Positions 12,126 through 23,860 are shown, numbered from the stretch's first letter. The stretch: DNA of 64,000 nt from Lyophyllum atratum (GCA_014905825.1 JACGCN010000016.1:434001-498000); one strand, 5' to 3'. Numbers and translations: made by a program. The notes: a model not told the origin generated them from the sequence alone.

Positions 12126-12589
12126 CTATATCTCTCTATACTTTTCGTCCGCCTTGACTGATGCGGCCGAAGGTCCCGCAGCTGATGATGCGTCGGGCGC
12201 GTCCCAGCTCGTTTCGTGGGGGTGTTGGACTATTTCGTCCTCGAGCTCAATGATACGCGTCCTCGTAGCCTCCAGGACCTAAAAGAAATAAGTTTAGGCT
12301 CCTCGACACGAAAGTTAATGCAATTGTGAGAAGATGAGCCAGAGTGATGACAGGGAGCGATGACATCAAGCCACACTCATCCACGACGCCTTGATGTTGT
12401 AAATCAACGTGGCGTTGGCGTCGAACAGTAGCTCACCTCCATTTACCAGAGTCAGAGTACGCTTTTTCTTTCCTTTTCCTTTATCCAGAGCGGCGAGGAG
12501 GGTCGACTGACGCTGCACAGAAGCGCATTTGTCTTGCCAGAAATAGTCGCAGAGGGGGGCCGCACAGGAGCAGGTTCTCCGAGGGACAT
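12126..12589 (-). CDS. Small hypothetical coiled-coil protein
   Basis: A compact gene model with start ATG at 12589 and stop TAG at 12126. The N-terminal exon is Pro-rich. The middle exon contains LLFDANATLIYNIKASW, and the last exon reads VLEATRTRIIELEDEI followed by an acidic/Ala-rich tail, so a short coiled coil is likely. The second intron (about 12280-12380) is reasonably supported, though its donor gtggct is weak; the first intron is a guess. I do not recognise the family. It could be a small subunit of a larger complex, but nothing in the sequence shows which. Confidence 0.4.
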
Positions 12590-12956
12590 TTTTGAGTGGA
12601 AAATGAGGGGAAATGGCCGTCGTAATGCAGAATATTGATAGCGAGCGTTGGCTTCTTGATCGAGGGCTTTTCTCACGCCACAGACGCGAAAGGGCCGCAA
12701 CCAAGCCGCAACTTCGAACACGGAAGTAGTCAAAAAGTCGTTCGAAAAGCTGACATATTAAATGGGAAATAAATGTTGCTCTAAGGTGAATAGACTGAGT
12801 GGAATTAGGCGGTCAACAACTAAAGATGGCGGCCTTCTGTACCGATATAGCGCATCAAAACCGCAAGACAGAACTGAGAAGACGAAAGAACTCAAGAAAG
12901 GACTACATTGTATGGCACATAAATAAAGGACGTCTCATATTTTGACAATCAATAGT

Positions 12957-13705
12957 CTATCTGCGCCCCACCATCTTAACCCCAGCAATTGAATCTTCCC
13001 TCGCCTCATGTGTAGATCGTGTTGTCCCATTAAAGGCCACTTCTTTCTGGCCGATGAAAGACCATTCCACGCCAAAGAGTCTCCCGAGGAGAGGGTCGCC
13101 GAGTAGGTTGAAGGCCGCCGGTGAGAGATCGAGATCGTATAAGCCCTGGCAACCTGGGCATTTGTCTGCGACTGTTACGATGATGGACTTTCCTCCATCT
13201 GAAATAATCATCAGCACACGATGATATGTAGACTGTTGATGTCACCCACAGGATACAGTCATTGCCTTCCCGCATACTGGATTTCTGAAAAAAGCATTCA
13301 GTGTCTGATGGCATAGATGCTAGGAAGTATGAGTTACAGGTTCGGGTTGGGCGTCGCGCCACTAGAAAGTCATGTAAATTTCAGCGATGAATTGTAGGAG
13401 GCGGCTTGGAAGACCTACGGGTATGTATCGTAGAACTGCGCCGCCACGGCCACAATCATGTCATTCCCTGTGTTGTAAAGCCCGCAAGCCCCCAATCCTA
13501 TGGAGAGGGTGATGGGTCAATGAGACAACTGTACTGTGACTTGTGGCGATGCTTACCTGGGGCGTAATAAGTGGCTGTAGAAAGCAAAGTCTATCAATTA
13601 AGGTGCGAAGAAAGTTTGTGGGCGTATCCGACCTTGTCCAATGTTAGCAAGGACCGTCGAAGCAAAGGTCAACGAGAGCAGGGAGAGGCGGACAAAGGAC
13701 AACAT
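12957..13705 (-). CDS. Secreted RlpA-like double-psi beta-barrel (expansin/barwin-like) protein 1
   Basis: A small secreted protein of about 150 residues. The ATG at 13705 gives a clear signal peptide (LSLLSLTFASTVLA). Spliced exons then read ATYYAPGLGACG, GATPNPN and NPVCGKAMTV, followed by VTVADKCPGC and DLDLSPAAFNLL...GVEWSF. This is the RlpA-like DPBB family found in fungal barwin-like and loosenin-type proteins, with the conserved Cys pairs and the DLSPAAF signature. Family members act on or bind cell-wall polysaccharides, mostly without hydrolysis. A longer reading from 13810 exists but would bury the signal peptide. The C-terminal tail after GVEWSF is basic. A paralogue with the same exon structure lies directly upstream. 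Confidence 0.88.
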
Positions 13706-13811
13706 GGCGATGAGGATGGTAGGTAGAGAGGGAATACCAAGGAATGACAGGGAAAAGAAAGGTGCTTTTCCTGTGATTGGAAGGTAAAGAAAAGCTGTAT
13801 GAAAACGCAAG

Positions 13812-13818
13812 TTTTATA
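13812..13818 (-). promoter_or_regulatory. TATA box of RlpA-like gene 1
   Basis: On the minus strand the sequence tataaaa lies about 107 bases upstream of the ATG at 13705, a plausible core promoter position for a strongly expressed secreted fungal protein. Confidence 0.45.
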
Positions 13819-14563
13819 CTCGAGCCGGGCGGCCCAAAATGACCATAACCAAGAGTTTTCACCCTGTGCATCTTTTCGCCGCTACAGATTGTAGCCTACA
13901 TTCATGGCAACCCATGGCCTAGAAAGCCAATACACACGAGAGCACCGGAATGGCACATGGCGAGATGAGCGAGACGAGAGGTAGCAGCATGGCTCTCAAT
14001 GGTCCGGCAGTGCCAGTGATCCTGATGCTAGAACATAAAGCGCGGGGTAACGCTGCTCCTAACGCGTGGCCCTCACGGCATCGACTCAGAAACGGTCCAG
14101 AGTTCAGACCGAGGGCAGAGGGCAACAGGTAGGCAAGAGCAGTGGAAACCGGAATCTGGAAGGGGATAACACCAACGCCTATCTTGATCAAAAGCAGCAC
14201 GAGAGGCCTCCGGGCAAGCACAGAGCGGAGAACGTAGAAACCTGATGTTCATCAAGGTTGCCCATAGGAGAACGCGTGCACAGGTCCGTCGTGCCTTGAC
14301 CATTGGTCGCATGATCCCGACCTTGTGCGAGACGATGTATATGAACAGTGCGAGTTATAGAATACCAAACCGTGGCTCACCTCTAAAAAGTGTAGGGGAG
14401 TGGATCGCCATGCGGCCGTAGTGAGTGTAGACTCGAGACACGACTCCGCGGACCCTTACCTAGAGCGGAGGCTAGACGACTTACAAGTCGACAGGGTGAC
14501 GCGCCGTTGCATGCTCGGCGGAACAAAGGATCATGTTGCACCCTCGCGACTACAGAGGATAGA
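13819..14563. other. Intergenic spacer between the two RlpA-like genes
   Basis: This should contain the upstream promoter region of RlpA-like gene 1 and the 3' end of gene 2. Short open frames on both strands have no recognisable content. I found no repeat or mobile element in it. Confidence 0.5.
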
Positions 14564-15276
14564 TCATAGTTTCACCTCCCCTCGCTTCCGCCGAACCATT
14601 CTATGAGTCTCGTGAATCGACCTCTTCCTATATTCACCATCAAATGACCATTCCACCCCGGTGAGGCGACCGGCTGACGGGTCAGCCAGCATGTTGAAGG
14701 CAGCTGGAGAGAGATCGAGGTCGAATTTCCCTTTGCAGCCTGGGCATCTATCTGTAACCATTACCGTTACGGATCTTCCTTGATCTGTTGAGCTCTTCAG
14801 CACGGAAAGGATATGTCAGAGCTCTGCAAGACTTACAGTGCGCCGTAAGCGTCTTCTTGCATACGGGATTCCTGGAAACAACTTAGAGCGGTACAACGCG
14901 GGAAGAGTGAAGGGGCTTACGAGTTCGGATTCGGCGTCGCACCGCTGTACGAGATCAAAGCATCAGTTAGGTAATATGCAAAGCGAGTAGTGAGAGAACA
15001 TACGGGAATGTATCGTAAAGTTCTGCTGATACAGCCGCAATCAGGTCGCCGCCTGAGTTCCGAATTCCACAGGAACCCATCCCTATGAAAAGTTAAAACT
15101 ATGATTGTCAAAAGTAGTGTAAATTCTTGCCTGGAGTGTAGAAAGTGGCTGTACAAGATCCTCGAGTCAGCTACTGTGGTTATGTTAAGCAGGAGTTTCT
15201 CACCTCCGCCAGTATTAGCAGCAACAACCGAAACAAAAATGAACAAAAGAGCGAAGAATTCTGAGAGAAACAGCAT
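14564..15276 (-). CDS. Secreted RlpA-like double-psi beta-barrel protein 2
   Basis: Paralogue of the gene at 12957-13705 with matching introns. The ATG at 15276 begins a signal peptide (FALLFIFVSVVAA). Exons then give ATFYTPGMGSCG, GATPNPNSNPVCKK, VTDRCPGCKGKFDLDL, SPAAFNMLADP and GVEWSF, ending in a basic tail. The intron after TFYTP (15084-15130) has a GC donor (CAG|gcaagaa) where gene 1 has GT. One conserved position differs: gene 1 has VCGK, gene 2 has VCKK. The pair is a head-to-tail tandem duplication on the minus strand. Likely a wall-associated secreted protein; substrate unknown. Confidence 0.88.
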
Positions 15277-16161
15277 CGTAGAAAATCTCAAACGGTGGGC
15301 GGTCAACGGATCAAGGGAGGGGACGGTCAGACCGCCCTGCGGTCTTGTAGCGAGTTATAGGTGTGAGAGTAGCTGAGGAAGATATTACTGTGCTCAGAGC
15401 CTTTATGTAAAATCCATCCGGCGGTCAAGTTATCCCGAGCAACTTGATCGGGTTCCGGCCAGCGCGCCCATTGACAAGTGGCAAACGGTGCATGACGGTT
15501 GCTGACGGGCAACCTTATACGAATGGCGCAAGACACGTATAGATCTCTTTGAATCATAGAGGAACACTAGTACTACGCGGTCGATGCGGCACTGAGCAAG
15601 CGGCGTCTGGGGCTCGGAGGCCAGTCAATTTAATTTCGTTGGGGTGCGCTGGCGGCTGGATGATCGGTTTCACTAGAAGGGGATACCGTACTCGAGTAGT
15701 CTCCGACCATCTTGATTGGACGCAACACTAGGTGTCTGTGATCACTTGAAGGCTCGCTCCGTAGGTACGTGGCTGTTCGTGGCGATTCTGCTCCGTCGGG
15801 GAATTGGCAAGCACATCGTCGACCGCGCTAGATCGCGAAGGACATCATGATAGATCCTGGCCCGTCCTGATCGGTTGGTCATAATCAGTTACTGGCGACT
15901 ATTCAAAGTAAGTCGAGGATTTCGTTGAGACAGATGCAAGGGTGTTGCAAGGGTCGCTTTCTGCAGATGGACGATGAGGCAAGAGACAAGGAGTTCAACT
16001 TGAAGCGATCTTGGAAACTTGTTATTCTTGGACGATATTAGGAATGAAAGGCAACGGGATATTCCGAGGCTTGCGAACCACGGTCAGCGTAACCATCTCT
16101 GCTTTGAACTGAACCCCAAGTTTCTAATTCCAAGTATCTTCAGGTTGTGAAATATCCTACG
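15277..16161. other. Divergent promoter region between RlpA-like gene 2 and CSN7
   Basis: No gene seen. The region separates two divergently transcribed genes and should hold both promoters. Confidence 0.5.
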
Positions 16162-17176
16162 ATGGACTTGGGATCTAACTTTCCTGCAAAGCTTGAGCCT
16201 TTCTTGCTCATGGCCAAATCTCTGAAAGGCGCCGCAGCAGCCAAACTTATCCAAGATGCGACATCAGCACCCGGAGTCTTGGTGTTCTCAGAGTTATTGG
16301 AACTGCCGAATATCCAGGAGGTGCCACACCTGACCTTGAAGGAGTCCAGACATCTCAATGATCTCCCATAGCTCGCGAAAAGCGAACAGCATGAAAAGTT
16401 CCTTTCTCTATTGCAGCTCTTCTCATACAGGACGTATCATGATTATGTTGGTGAGTCTCTTGATTGTGCCTGCGACGGTAGAGACTCATGACTGGCAGAG
16501 CACAAGGATCAGTTACCCCCTTTGAATGACGCCCAGACGATCAAGCTGAAGCATCTCTCAATCGTCTCACTGGCTGCAGACCGCCGCGTAAGTCTCATCT
16601 GTCATGTCTCGCAGACGCCGCTAAACCAGCCATACAGATCCTTCCTTACGCCGATCTTCTCAAAGCTCTAGATATGGCGACTATCCGCGAGCTAGAAGAT
16701 CTCATTATCGACGCCATCTACCTCGACATTCTCCGCGGGAAGCTCGATCAGAAAGAACAGCAATTGGAGGTAGAATACACTATGGGAAGGGATCTAGAGC
16801 CGGGCAAACTGGAAGAGGTGCTTGCCGCTCTCCAGAATTGGTACGCTATCCCGCCACCGCCGCATTCCCGCGTCCTCTAACAGTGCCTCCGGACATCGTC
16901 AGGGCTGACACGACGACCGCTGTGCTCAACACGCTCGACCAGAAGATCCACCAGATTGCCCAAGGGACCGAAGCGGCCAAGCAGGCGGAGCTGGAACACG
17001 AGAAGGCGCTGCAGACGAATCTTAAGGAGGTCTTTGACAAGCAGAAGGACAAGAGCTTAGGCGGGATGATGGGTAGAAGAGGCCAGGGCCCGCCGCACAC
17101 GGGGTTCTCGGAAAGAGACATGCATATGGATGTGGACGACCCTCTGGAGAACTCAAAAAGTAAAAACAGGAAGTGA
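16162..17176 (+). CDS. csn7: COP9 signalosome subunit 7 (PCI domain)
   Basis: Subunit of the COP9 signalosome, which removes NEDD8 from cullin-RING ubiquitin ligases. The N-terminus [19 protein letters not shown] and [11 protein letters not shown], then [40 protein letters not shown], and [20 protein letters not shown] with [15 protein letters not shown] form the CSN7 helical repeats and PCI winged helix. Four introns are used; the last (16842-16906) ends atcgtcag and restores the frame as [18 protein letters not shown]. The tail is charged and lysine-rich. I chose the ATG at 16162 because the family begins a few residues before KLEPFLL. Length, about 270 residues, fits. Confidence 0.92.
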
Positions 17177-17899
17177 GTGGGCATTCGATCGGCAATCTTT
17201 TCATATCTGATTGCGATCTTTTCTCTGCACCCGCAGAGCTTCACAGGAGGCGCAGCCAAAGACTCGAAAGCGGAATAGGTTCTGAGTGCTGGAGCAGGAT
17301 CGACCATCCTAGTACGCTCTGGTGCAGCAAAGCTGTACATTGTATTATTAGTCCTTAGCATCTTCTTCATGTCGGGTTTAAGTGGCTTGAACTGCACCCA
17401 CTTTACTTCGGGGAAGTGCTCAGGGTAAGATGGAGTTGGACAGATCACATGTTGTGTCTGTCCCGGCTCCCAAACGCAACACTCTTCCAAACCATCATCA
17501 TGATCAGCTAGCAGTCTAGTTCTGTCTGAATGACTCTTTCCGGGCTACCTAGAACCCGACCCACTACACTGGCCATTTAGTATATTTATGGCTATGCTGT
17601 TGGTCATTACGCCTTCATACGTATCAGCACGACAACGACGACTGGATGACGCATCGCCGCGTGTTCGGCGTGTACATGCTGTAACAGCCCGGTCTTCTGC
17701 AGCTGGCATCATCCGTTGACATTCTTCTGACTTGCTTCTGACTGTGCCTTACTCCAAGCCTGACTAAATCCAACCTTGTGAACAATAGTGCAAATATAAG
17801 GCAAAAGAACAACGATCTGCGCTTCTGTGTTGTCCGCACCCACTTCCACCAGCCATTATTCCGGCCATCCTCTGTTGCCAGTCAACTCGTCTCTGAGGG
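17177..17899. other. Intergenic region
   Basis: No gene seen. The first part is the 3' flank of CSN7. The last part precedes the histidine-run gene and contains its presumed promoter. Confidence 0.5.
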
Positions 17900-18623
17900 A
17901 TGTCGGGATTCTCGAGCTCCAACCCCCCGGCGGCCCCTGCGTCGGACTCGTCGCCTCCGCTGGCTGCTCCGTCAGCCATATCAGCTGCGATAGCCAGGTT
18001 TAGGCCGACACCGAAGGAGGTCATCAGCGGGATTGCACCTCATGTGTTCGATGAGCGTCGCACGAGACGGAGGAGGTCACACTCGCCCCGGCCAGCAAGC
18101 TACCACAGCCAGCATAGCGGCGCCGGCGCCAAATCGTCCTCGCCTCTGCGGTTTTCAGCAGTGATCACAGTGGACAATGAAGGGTCGTTGATCTTCTTGG
18201 GTAAGGCAACCGTTGTTCGGCCCATCTCTATCCTGTCGTTTGTCGCTTGACATGGCGATGCAGATCAAACTGAGCATTGTCACCACCACCACCACCATCA
18301 CGCGTCGGAGACCCCGAGAGACGTGCGGACATCGAAGGACCAATGCGCACCCGTGCAGGACACTTCGCAGCCCATCATAGAGATTTCTGGAAAGATAGAC
18401 AAAACACGCCAACACGGCTTCCGTATCGATAGCATCCGTATCTTGAAGTGAGTCTTTTCAGGGCTCTTATCTCCTCGCTCATTACGTGCAACGAGCTAAC
18501 GAGCTGCCTCACCAGAACCATCGCTGTGAAATTAAAGTAAGCGGGAGTCCATTTCCTATCTCTCACCCTGAACGCTGTGCTGACAACTGATGGACGATCT
18601 ATAGACACTCTACCCGAGCATAG
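17900..18623 (+). CDS. Hypothetical protein with polyhistidine run
   Basis: Not recognised. The protein begins MSGFSSSNPPAAP with a Ser/Pro/Ala-rich stretch, then RFRPTPKEVISGIAPHVFDE, an Arg/Ser-rich basic segment (ERRTRRRRSHSPRP), and ITVDNEGSLIFLD. An intron (gtaagg...gatgcag) leads to an exon with seven consecutive His residues followed by EISGKIDKTRQHGF and RIDSIRILKTIAVKLK. Two more short introns end the gene at TAG 18621-18623, giving about 175 residues. All three introns are canonical and keep the frame, which supports a real gene. There is no signal peptide or membrane segment. The basic Arg/Ser block suggests nuclear location, which is only an inference. Confidence 0.6.
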
Positions 18624-19439
18624 ACCACGCGCAATCCAAAGGCTCGCCTTTCCATGCACCATGCTTCGTGCTTCTTGCTTATCATGAACAGTTTCCAAGA
18701 TACCACAGCCTGGAATTTCTGTGTTGTTATCTATTGCCCGCACTACCTCTCCGTGTGCATTCCGCCCGTCCCGCGGAGATAGGGACCTTCAACTCCCCCC
18801 TTGGCCTAATAACCAACGCCGCCGTTTTTGAAAAAACTCGTACATAATAACTTAGACATATGCCTTCTAATTCCGACGCACTTCCATGACAAAGTACTGG
18901 TATACTGCAATCAAAAGTCAATGCGTTTCCGTACAGCTTCGGGACCTAAGAAATGAGGCACAGTGTGTCCGAATCGTCATTCCGACTGTGACACTGACAT
19001 GAATGGCCGAGGCACTGTGGGTGGTTGTACCTTCTCGTATCGTAATGTAGAGAAACAGTATAGATATATGTACTCCTTCCAGACGCCGAATGACGTTTCT
19101 TGTCGCTTGTTGGCATCATAATTGCTTCAAGTTGCAGGGGTTCCGAGAGGACCGTGATGGGCGCGATAACATCGACGCTGAGTTTGTAGTGACGTGACCG
19201 ACCGTGCCGTTGGGGTCCTCCATTTCCGGCTGGTGTTATCGAACGACTGGGATGTAGGTCAATCCGCTTCCACATCAGTTTCAGATAAGACGACGTTGCC
19301 GATGGAATCATGCCGGATGTCGCTAGCAGCAGGGACATTCCGACTTCACGAATGAGTCGGTCTGTACGGAGGGCCGGTGTCACTGACATACTATCAATAA
19401 TCAGGCAGCTTGTCCAAACGATCTCCCTCCTGCCGCAAT
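18624..19439. other. Intergenic region downstream of the histidine-run gene
   Basis: A long minus-strand open frame crosses 18946-19722, but its composition is odd, it has no genuine ATG at its start, and its upstream part runs into the 3' end of the membrane-protein gene. I regard the region as non-coding. Confidence 0.4.
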
Positions 19440-21310
19440 ACTGGAATTTATTAGTATGGTACAATATGTAGATCAAGTACAAATATACAGATTTCAGGTA
19501 GCATTGTTCGGAAGATGGTATAAGGACAGCGTGCAAGCGAGAAAGCGATGAGCAACTAGTACAAGAATAACCATATAAAAACAGATAAGTTACATCATGA
19601 GAAATGGGACAGTGTGGGGTATGTGCAAGGTTCAAGACGTGGCGGACGAAGATTGTCTGTGTTCTGAGCAGGGGCTGCGCGCCGCGCCGCGTCTTACGGG
19701 TCCACCGCACTGTGTGCGGCAATGCACCAGTCCCACTTACAGTGGTCGTAGGGTTTTCGTGGGTTCCGCGCTGGATGACCCTCTTGAATCAAGAGAACTA
19801 AAGTCGGAACCAAATGTCGGATGGTTGTTGCGTGTAGCATCACTTGAGGGGGTCGCGTCGAGAAATAGGGACGAGCCCCGCCGCGCAGTAGAAAAAAAAG
19901 TGGTGAGTTGTGATTGCGTGATATTGGTGAAAGACATGAACGTTATCGGCGCGCGACGCCGGGGGGCCTGAGTCGTCAAATACTCCGTGATGTCATCGTC
20001 GAGATCGCGGCCATTGCGGGTGCGACGATATATGTAGGTGACGATTACCAGAAGGTTGCACACCATCACGGTGACGGCTGCCTAGAGTACAAACTTTGAG
20101 CATCCAAGAAGCGGATAATAGAAAACAGCGCACCTCAATATGTGCCGTGACGCCGTCGAGAAATCTGTTAGGGCCCATCCCATAGATTGCGTGTATCACA
20201 CTGAGGGCTGTAGTTAGGATGCTTGTCGCAAAAACAGATGCGATCATGTAGCGAGGGGCCTTCGGTAGAGATGTGTGCCACAGAAGATACAACGGGATCG
20301 TAATGAGAGCAAAATCCGCGACAATCTCCGCTGTAGTTTAAGTGCATCAACATCTCTTATCTGAAAAAGCTGGCGAAAAACTAACTCGCGACCTTTGCAA
20401 TGTTTAAGCTCTGGCCGCGGGGGCAGTCAGTATTCCACGAGGAATCGCGGCCACATATCCAGGCCTTGAAAAAAAGCATAAGAATTGCTGTCAAGCCGAA
20501 AAGACACGTCATGTAGAACACAAAGCTCCTTGTCCTCCCTCCAGGCAGGATTCGGAGGACGCTGCAAGCAATGCTTATTCGGGCAGACCTATATCGTAAC
20601 CTGTCCTTGAGTCGCTGATACATGCATTTCATATAGGAGTCATACCAAAGGGTGGAGGTAGACGCGAGTAACCCAGTCAGGTTGTTGATCCGACCCACTG
20701 TCTTCGTAGGAGGATGGCCCGCACTGGTTTGATCTTCGACAGCAGAATATCTTAGGCACACATAACTTTCCGTTTGGCTGTGAACATACCATTGTTCACA
20801 GCACGTAACCAGAAAAAAATGAATACGACCATATCGCAAGCAACAGCCACCATCGCCCAGAAATCGTCCCATGAACACTGTTTCCTCCGTCGACGGTGTA
20901 GGAGACGGAATGTCGTAGTGACGAGGGCCAAGCTATGACAAATCGTAACAGGGACTGTCAAAAAAATCATGAGTTTCAGCATAGGTCGTGGAATGGGTCT
21001 TGTGCGACGAACGCCTGTAGCTGAGAAGTGTAGCCACCGTAGGCTCCTGCGCGGGGGCCATCTTCGTGGTCATCTGCGTAGGCCGTGAAAGAGTCCGTAG
21101 CAGAAAGAAAGAAAGCGCTGCGGGGGGAGCAGAAAAAGTGATTGCTGCCCTGCAGTGTGTGTAACTTTTCTAAAATGCATATGTTATGTAGGGTCGACGG
21201 ACATCGACATGACAAGCATTTGAACAGATCTAGAATCAAGGTTTTGCGGCCGTTGCCGGCGTTAGCCGTGCCGTCTCGTAATTGATAAACCGCGGTGGCG
21301 TACCCTTTGT
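19440..21310. repeat. Tandem segmental duplication, copy A
   Basis: This block and 22020-23860 are diverged direct copies. They share the coding exons of a membrane protein, its 3' flank (from a tatgtag...gagtacaaatacag motif and ggacagcgtg...aagcgatgagca downstream) and its 5' flank up to a gcgttagccgtgcc-like motif. Introns also align. The edges are estimates made by eye. Confidence 0.75.
19737..20982 (-). CDS. Polytopic integral membrane protein, fungal rhodopsin-like family, copy A
   Basis: A multi-spanning membrane protein. Membrane segments and family marks in order are TVPVTICHSLALVTTTFRL, then RRKQCSWDDFWAMVAVAC, then WSARISIACSVLRILPGG, SFVFYMTCLFGLTAILML, EIVADFALITIPLYLLW, and AAVTVMVCNLLVIVTYIYR. 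The R(R/K)...WDDFWA and SARISI..S..RI marks are those of the fungal rhodopsin-domain/integral membrane family expanded in Agaricomycetes. Introns with donors gtatgt, gtatga, gttagt and gtgcgc are used. The cytosolic tail is Ser/Thr-rich. I place the start at ATG 20982 (MLKLMIF); an upstream ATG at 21061 begins a frame similar to copy B's but it runs out of frame here. A receptor or sensor role is inference. Confidence 0.72.
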
Positions 21311-22019
21311 CAATGAGTGATATTTGAGGATGATCGAGCCTCATCTATGGCGACCGCTGTCGACGAGGATACCGTAAGTACATACGTAGGCCAATAACAC
21401 GCAGTGTTCCCAATTGAGACCAAAGGCAAGAGCGATGTCGCGGACATTGGACCTGATTCGCAGAACGGTGATTTCCGAAAACCGGCAGAGCAACGGCACC
21501 ATGGGCCATCCATCAACCAAATCCATACGGCGAGTCTCGACAACGCCCGTCACGGCAGAATGTCGGTTAGGTCGATTCTCTTGAAGAGTATTATCAGGTC
21601 CATCACCGCCGTTTCTTTTTCGCAGCACTAGAACCACATCCAGGACATCCCCGACTGGACTCCTTTTTGTTACTTTAGAGAGCGGTGCAATTATATCGAG
21701 TCAAGGAGCTCACCTCCGAACTTGAGTCAATACTTGTGTCGGACTCGTTATTTTGACTGTTCTGCCAGATACTTCCATGCTGGAGGATCCCAGGCCTTTA
21801 GAGTGAGCATAAACATGCAGTAGGCTATAGCGCTATATCCGGGTCAATTGCAGGGGGGGATATAACGCCGGTGTCCAAGGATGTTCCGTAGTGTTATCTG
21901 GGCAGAGCGTGCAAAAGGTCAGTTGTACCGAAAATGGTAGGGACGAGCTTGATGTGGTGGAATTGTTGTGGAGGTCGGGACGCCTTGACGGCGATACCGG
22001 GAAGTACTTGTTGATATGG
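21311..22019. other. Spacer between the two membrane-protein copies
   Basis: No convincing gene. Open frames on both strands at 21310-21640 overlap each other and resemble no family I know. The stretch lies outside the duplicated blocks. Confidence 0.4.
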
Positions 22020-23860
22020 TATCATAGTATGTAGGTCGAGTACAAATACAGATTACAATTAACAATAATAAAAAGGGTGGTGGTATGAGGACAGCGTGAA
22101 AGCGATGAGCAAGGAGCTCATATGGCAGAAAAAATTAGTTATATCATGAGTGACGGGATGTGGGGGTATGTGCAAGGCTGGAGACGTGACTGTTGCCGAA
22201 AGTGCGACGCAGATCGTCGGTGTCGCGACATATCATCGCTCTGCGTCAGGCAGCGGCGGCGACATACCAATCCCACTCACAACGGCTGTAGAAGAGGTGG
22301 TGTCGTTTTTCGCGGGTTTCACGCTGGATGACCCTCTTGAATCAACAGAACTGAAGTCAGAACCGAATGTCGGATGGTGGTTGGGTCCGGCGTTACTCGA
22401 GGAGGTCGCTTCGAGGAATATGGACGAGCCCCGCCGCGTAGTAGAAAAGAAATTGGTAAGCTTTGATTGCGCGATATTGGTGAAAGACATGAACGTCAAC
22501 GGCGCGCGACGCCGGGGGGCTTGAGTAGTCAAAAAGTCGGTGATGTCATCGTCGAGATCGCGACCATTGCGGGCGCGACGATATATGTAGGTTACGATTA
22601 CCAGAAGGTTGCACACCATCACAGTGACGGCTGCCTAGAGTACAAATTTTGAGCATTCGAGAATTAGAGAAGAGAAAACAATGCACCTCGACATGTGCTG
22701 TGACGCCGTCAAGAAATGTGTTCGTGCCCATCCCATAGACCGCGTGTACCGCGCTGAGGGCTGTTGTGAGGATGCTTGTCGCAAAGACAGAGGCGAGCAT
22801 GTAGCGGGGGGCTTTCGGTAAAGATGTGTGCCATAGAAGATATAATGGGACCGTAATGAGAGCAACATCCGCGACGATATCCGCTACAGGACATGTGTCA
22901 TATCAAAATTTCAGTATCTGAAGAAGCTGGCAGATAACTTACTCGCAAGCTTTGCAATGTTGAAGCTCCGGCCGCGGGGGCAGTCAATATTCCATGATAA
23001 ATCACGGCCACATATCCAGCTCTTGAAAAAAAGCATGAGAGCTGCTGTCAAGCCGAAAAGACACGTCATGTAGAACACAAAACTCCTTATCCTCCCTCTA
23101 GGCAGGATTCGGAGGACGCTGCAGGCGATGCTTATTCGGGCAGACCTAAATCATGACATGTTCTTGAGCCACTGATGCACACATTCCGTTCCATATAGGA
23201 TTCATACCAAACGGTAGAGGTAAACGCCAGGGAATCGGTCAAGTTATTGATCCGACCCATTGTCCTCGAGGGTGGATGACCTGCACTGGTTCGATCTTCG
23301 ACAATGGATATCTCAGGCACGCATTACTCTCTGCCTGGCATTCAACATACCATTGTTCATAACACGTATCCAGAAATAAACGAATACGACCGTATCGCAA
23401 GCAACAGCCACCAACGCCCAGAAATCGTCCCACGAGCACTGTTTCCTTTGTCGGCGGTGTACGAGACGAAATGTAGTAGTGATGAGGGCCAAGCTATGAC
23501 AAATCGTGATAGGGACTGTCAAAAAACCATGAGTTTTAGCACTCGTTGAGGAATGGATTTCGTGGACGAACGTCTGTAGCTGAGCGCAGCTATCGTAGGC
23601 CCCTGCCCCAAAGCCATCGTCGAGGTCTGCGTGTGCCGTAGTGAAGTCCGCAGCGGAACAGAAAGAAACAGAAAGAAATGTAGTGTTGGGGAGCAAAAAA
23701 AGTACTTGAGTGCTGTATGCAACTTTCCATATATACATATGTTATGCAGGGTCGACGTGATGGCATGACAACATTTCAGCAGAAGCAAGATACCCTCGGC
23801 GCTTTCCGGCATTAGCCGTGCCTTGATACGACGCCTGGTGGCGTAATCTATCAGTCGAAG
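22020..23860. repeat. Tandem segmental duplication, copy B
   Basis: Second copy of the block at 19440-21310, about 2.57 kb further along and in the same orientation. Coding exons are highly similar; flanks are more diverged. Confidence 0.75.
22233..23738 (-). CDS. Polytopic integral membrane protein, fungal rhodopsin-like family, copy B
   Basis: Close paralogue of the gene at 19737-20982. Shared marks include TVPITICHSLALITTTFRL, RKQCSWDDFWALVAVAC, GRINNLTDSL, SARISIACSVLRILPRG and VMVCNLLVIVTYIYR, and intron positions match. The C-terminal tail is longer than in copy A. The 5' end differs: a T run that is seven bases long in copy A is six long here, so the frame corresponding to copy A's MLKLM start closes after LMVF. 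An ATG at 23738 does open a frame that runs through into the conserved part, giving a different, partly hydrophobic N-terminus. The gene may therefore be functional with a changed start, or recently damaged. Confidence 0.6.

Noticed and set aside
18946..19722. 258-codon minus-strand open frame
   Set aside because: It begins without a genuine ATG, has odd composition, and its upstream end lies in the duplicated 3' flank of membrane-protein copy A. No splice structure or family resemblance.
21310..21640. Overlapping open frames between the two membrane-protein copies as a possible third gene or transposon remnant
   Set aside because: No transposase motifs, no terminal repeats and no similarity to neighbours.
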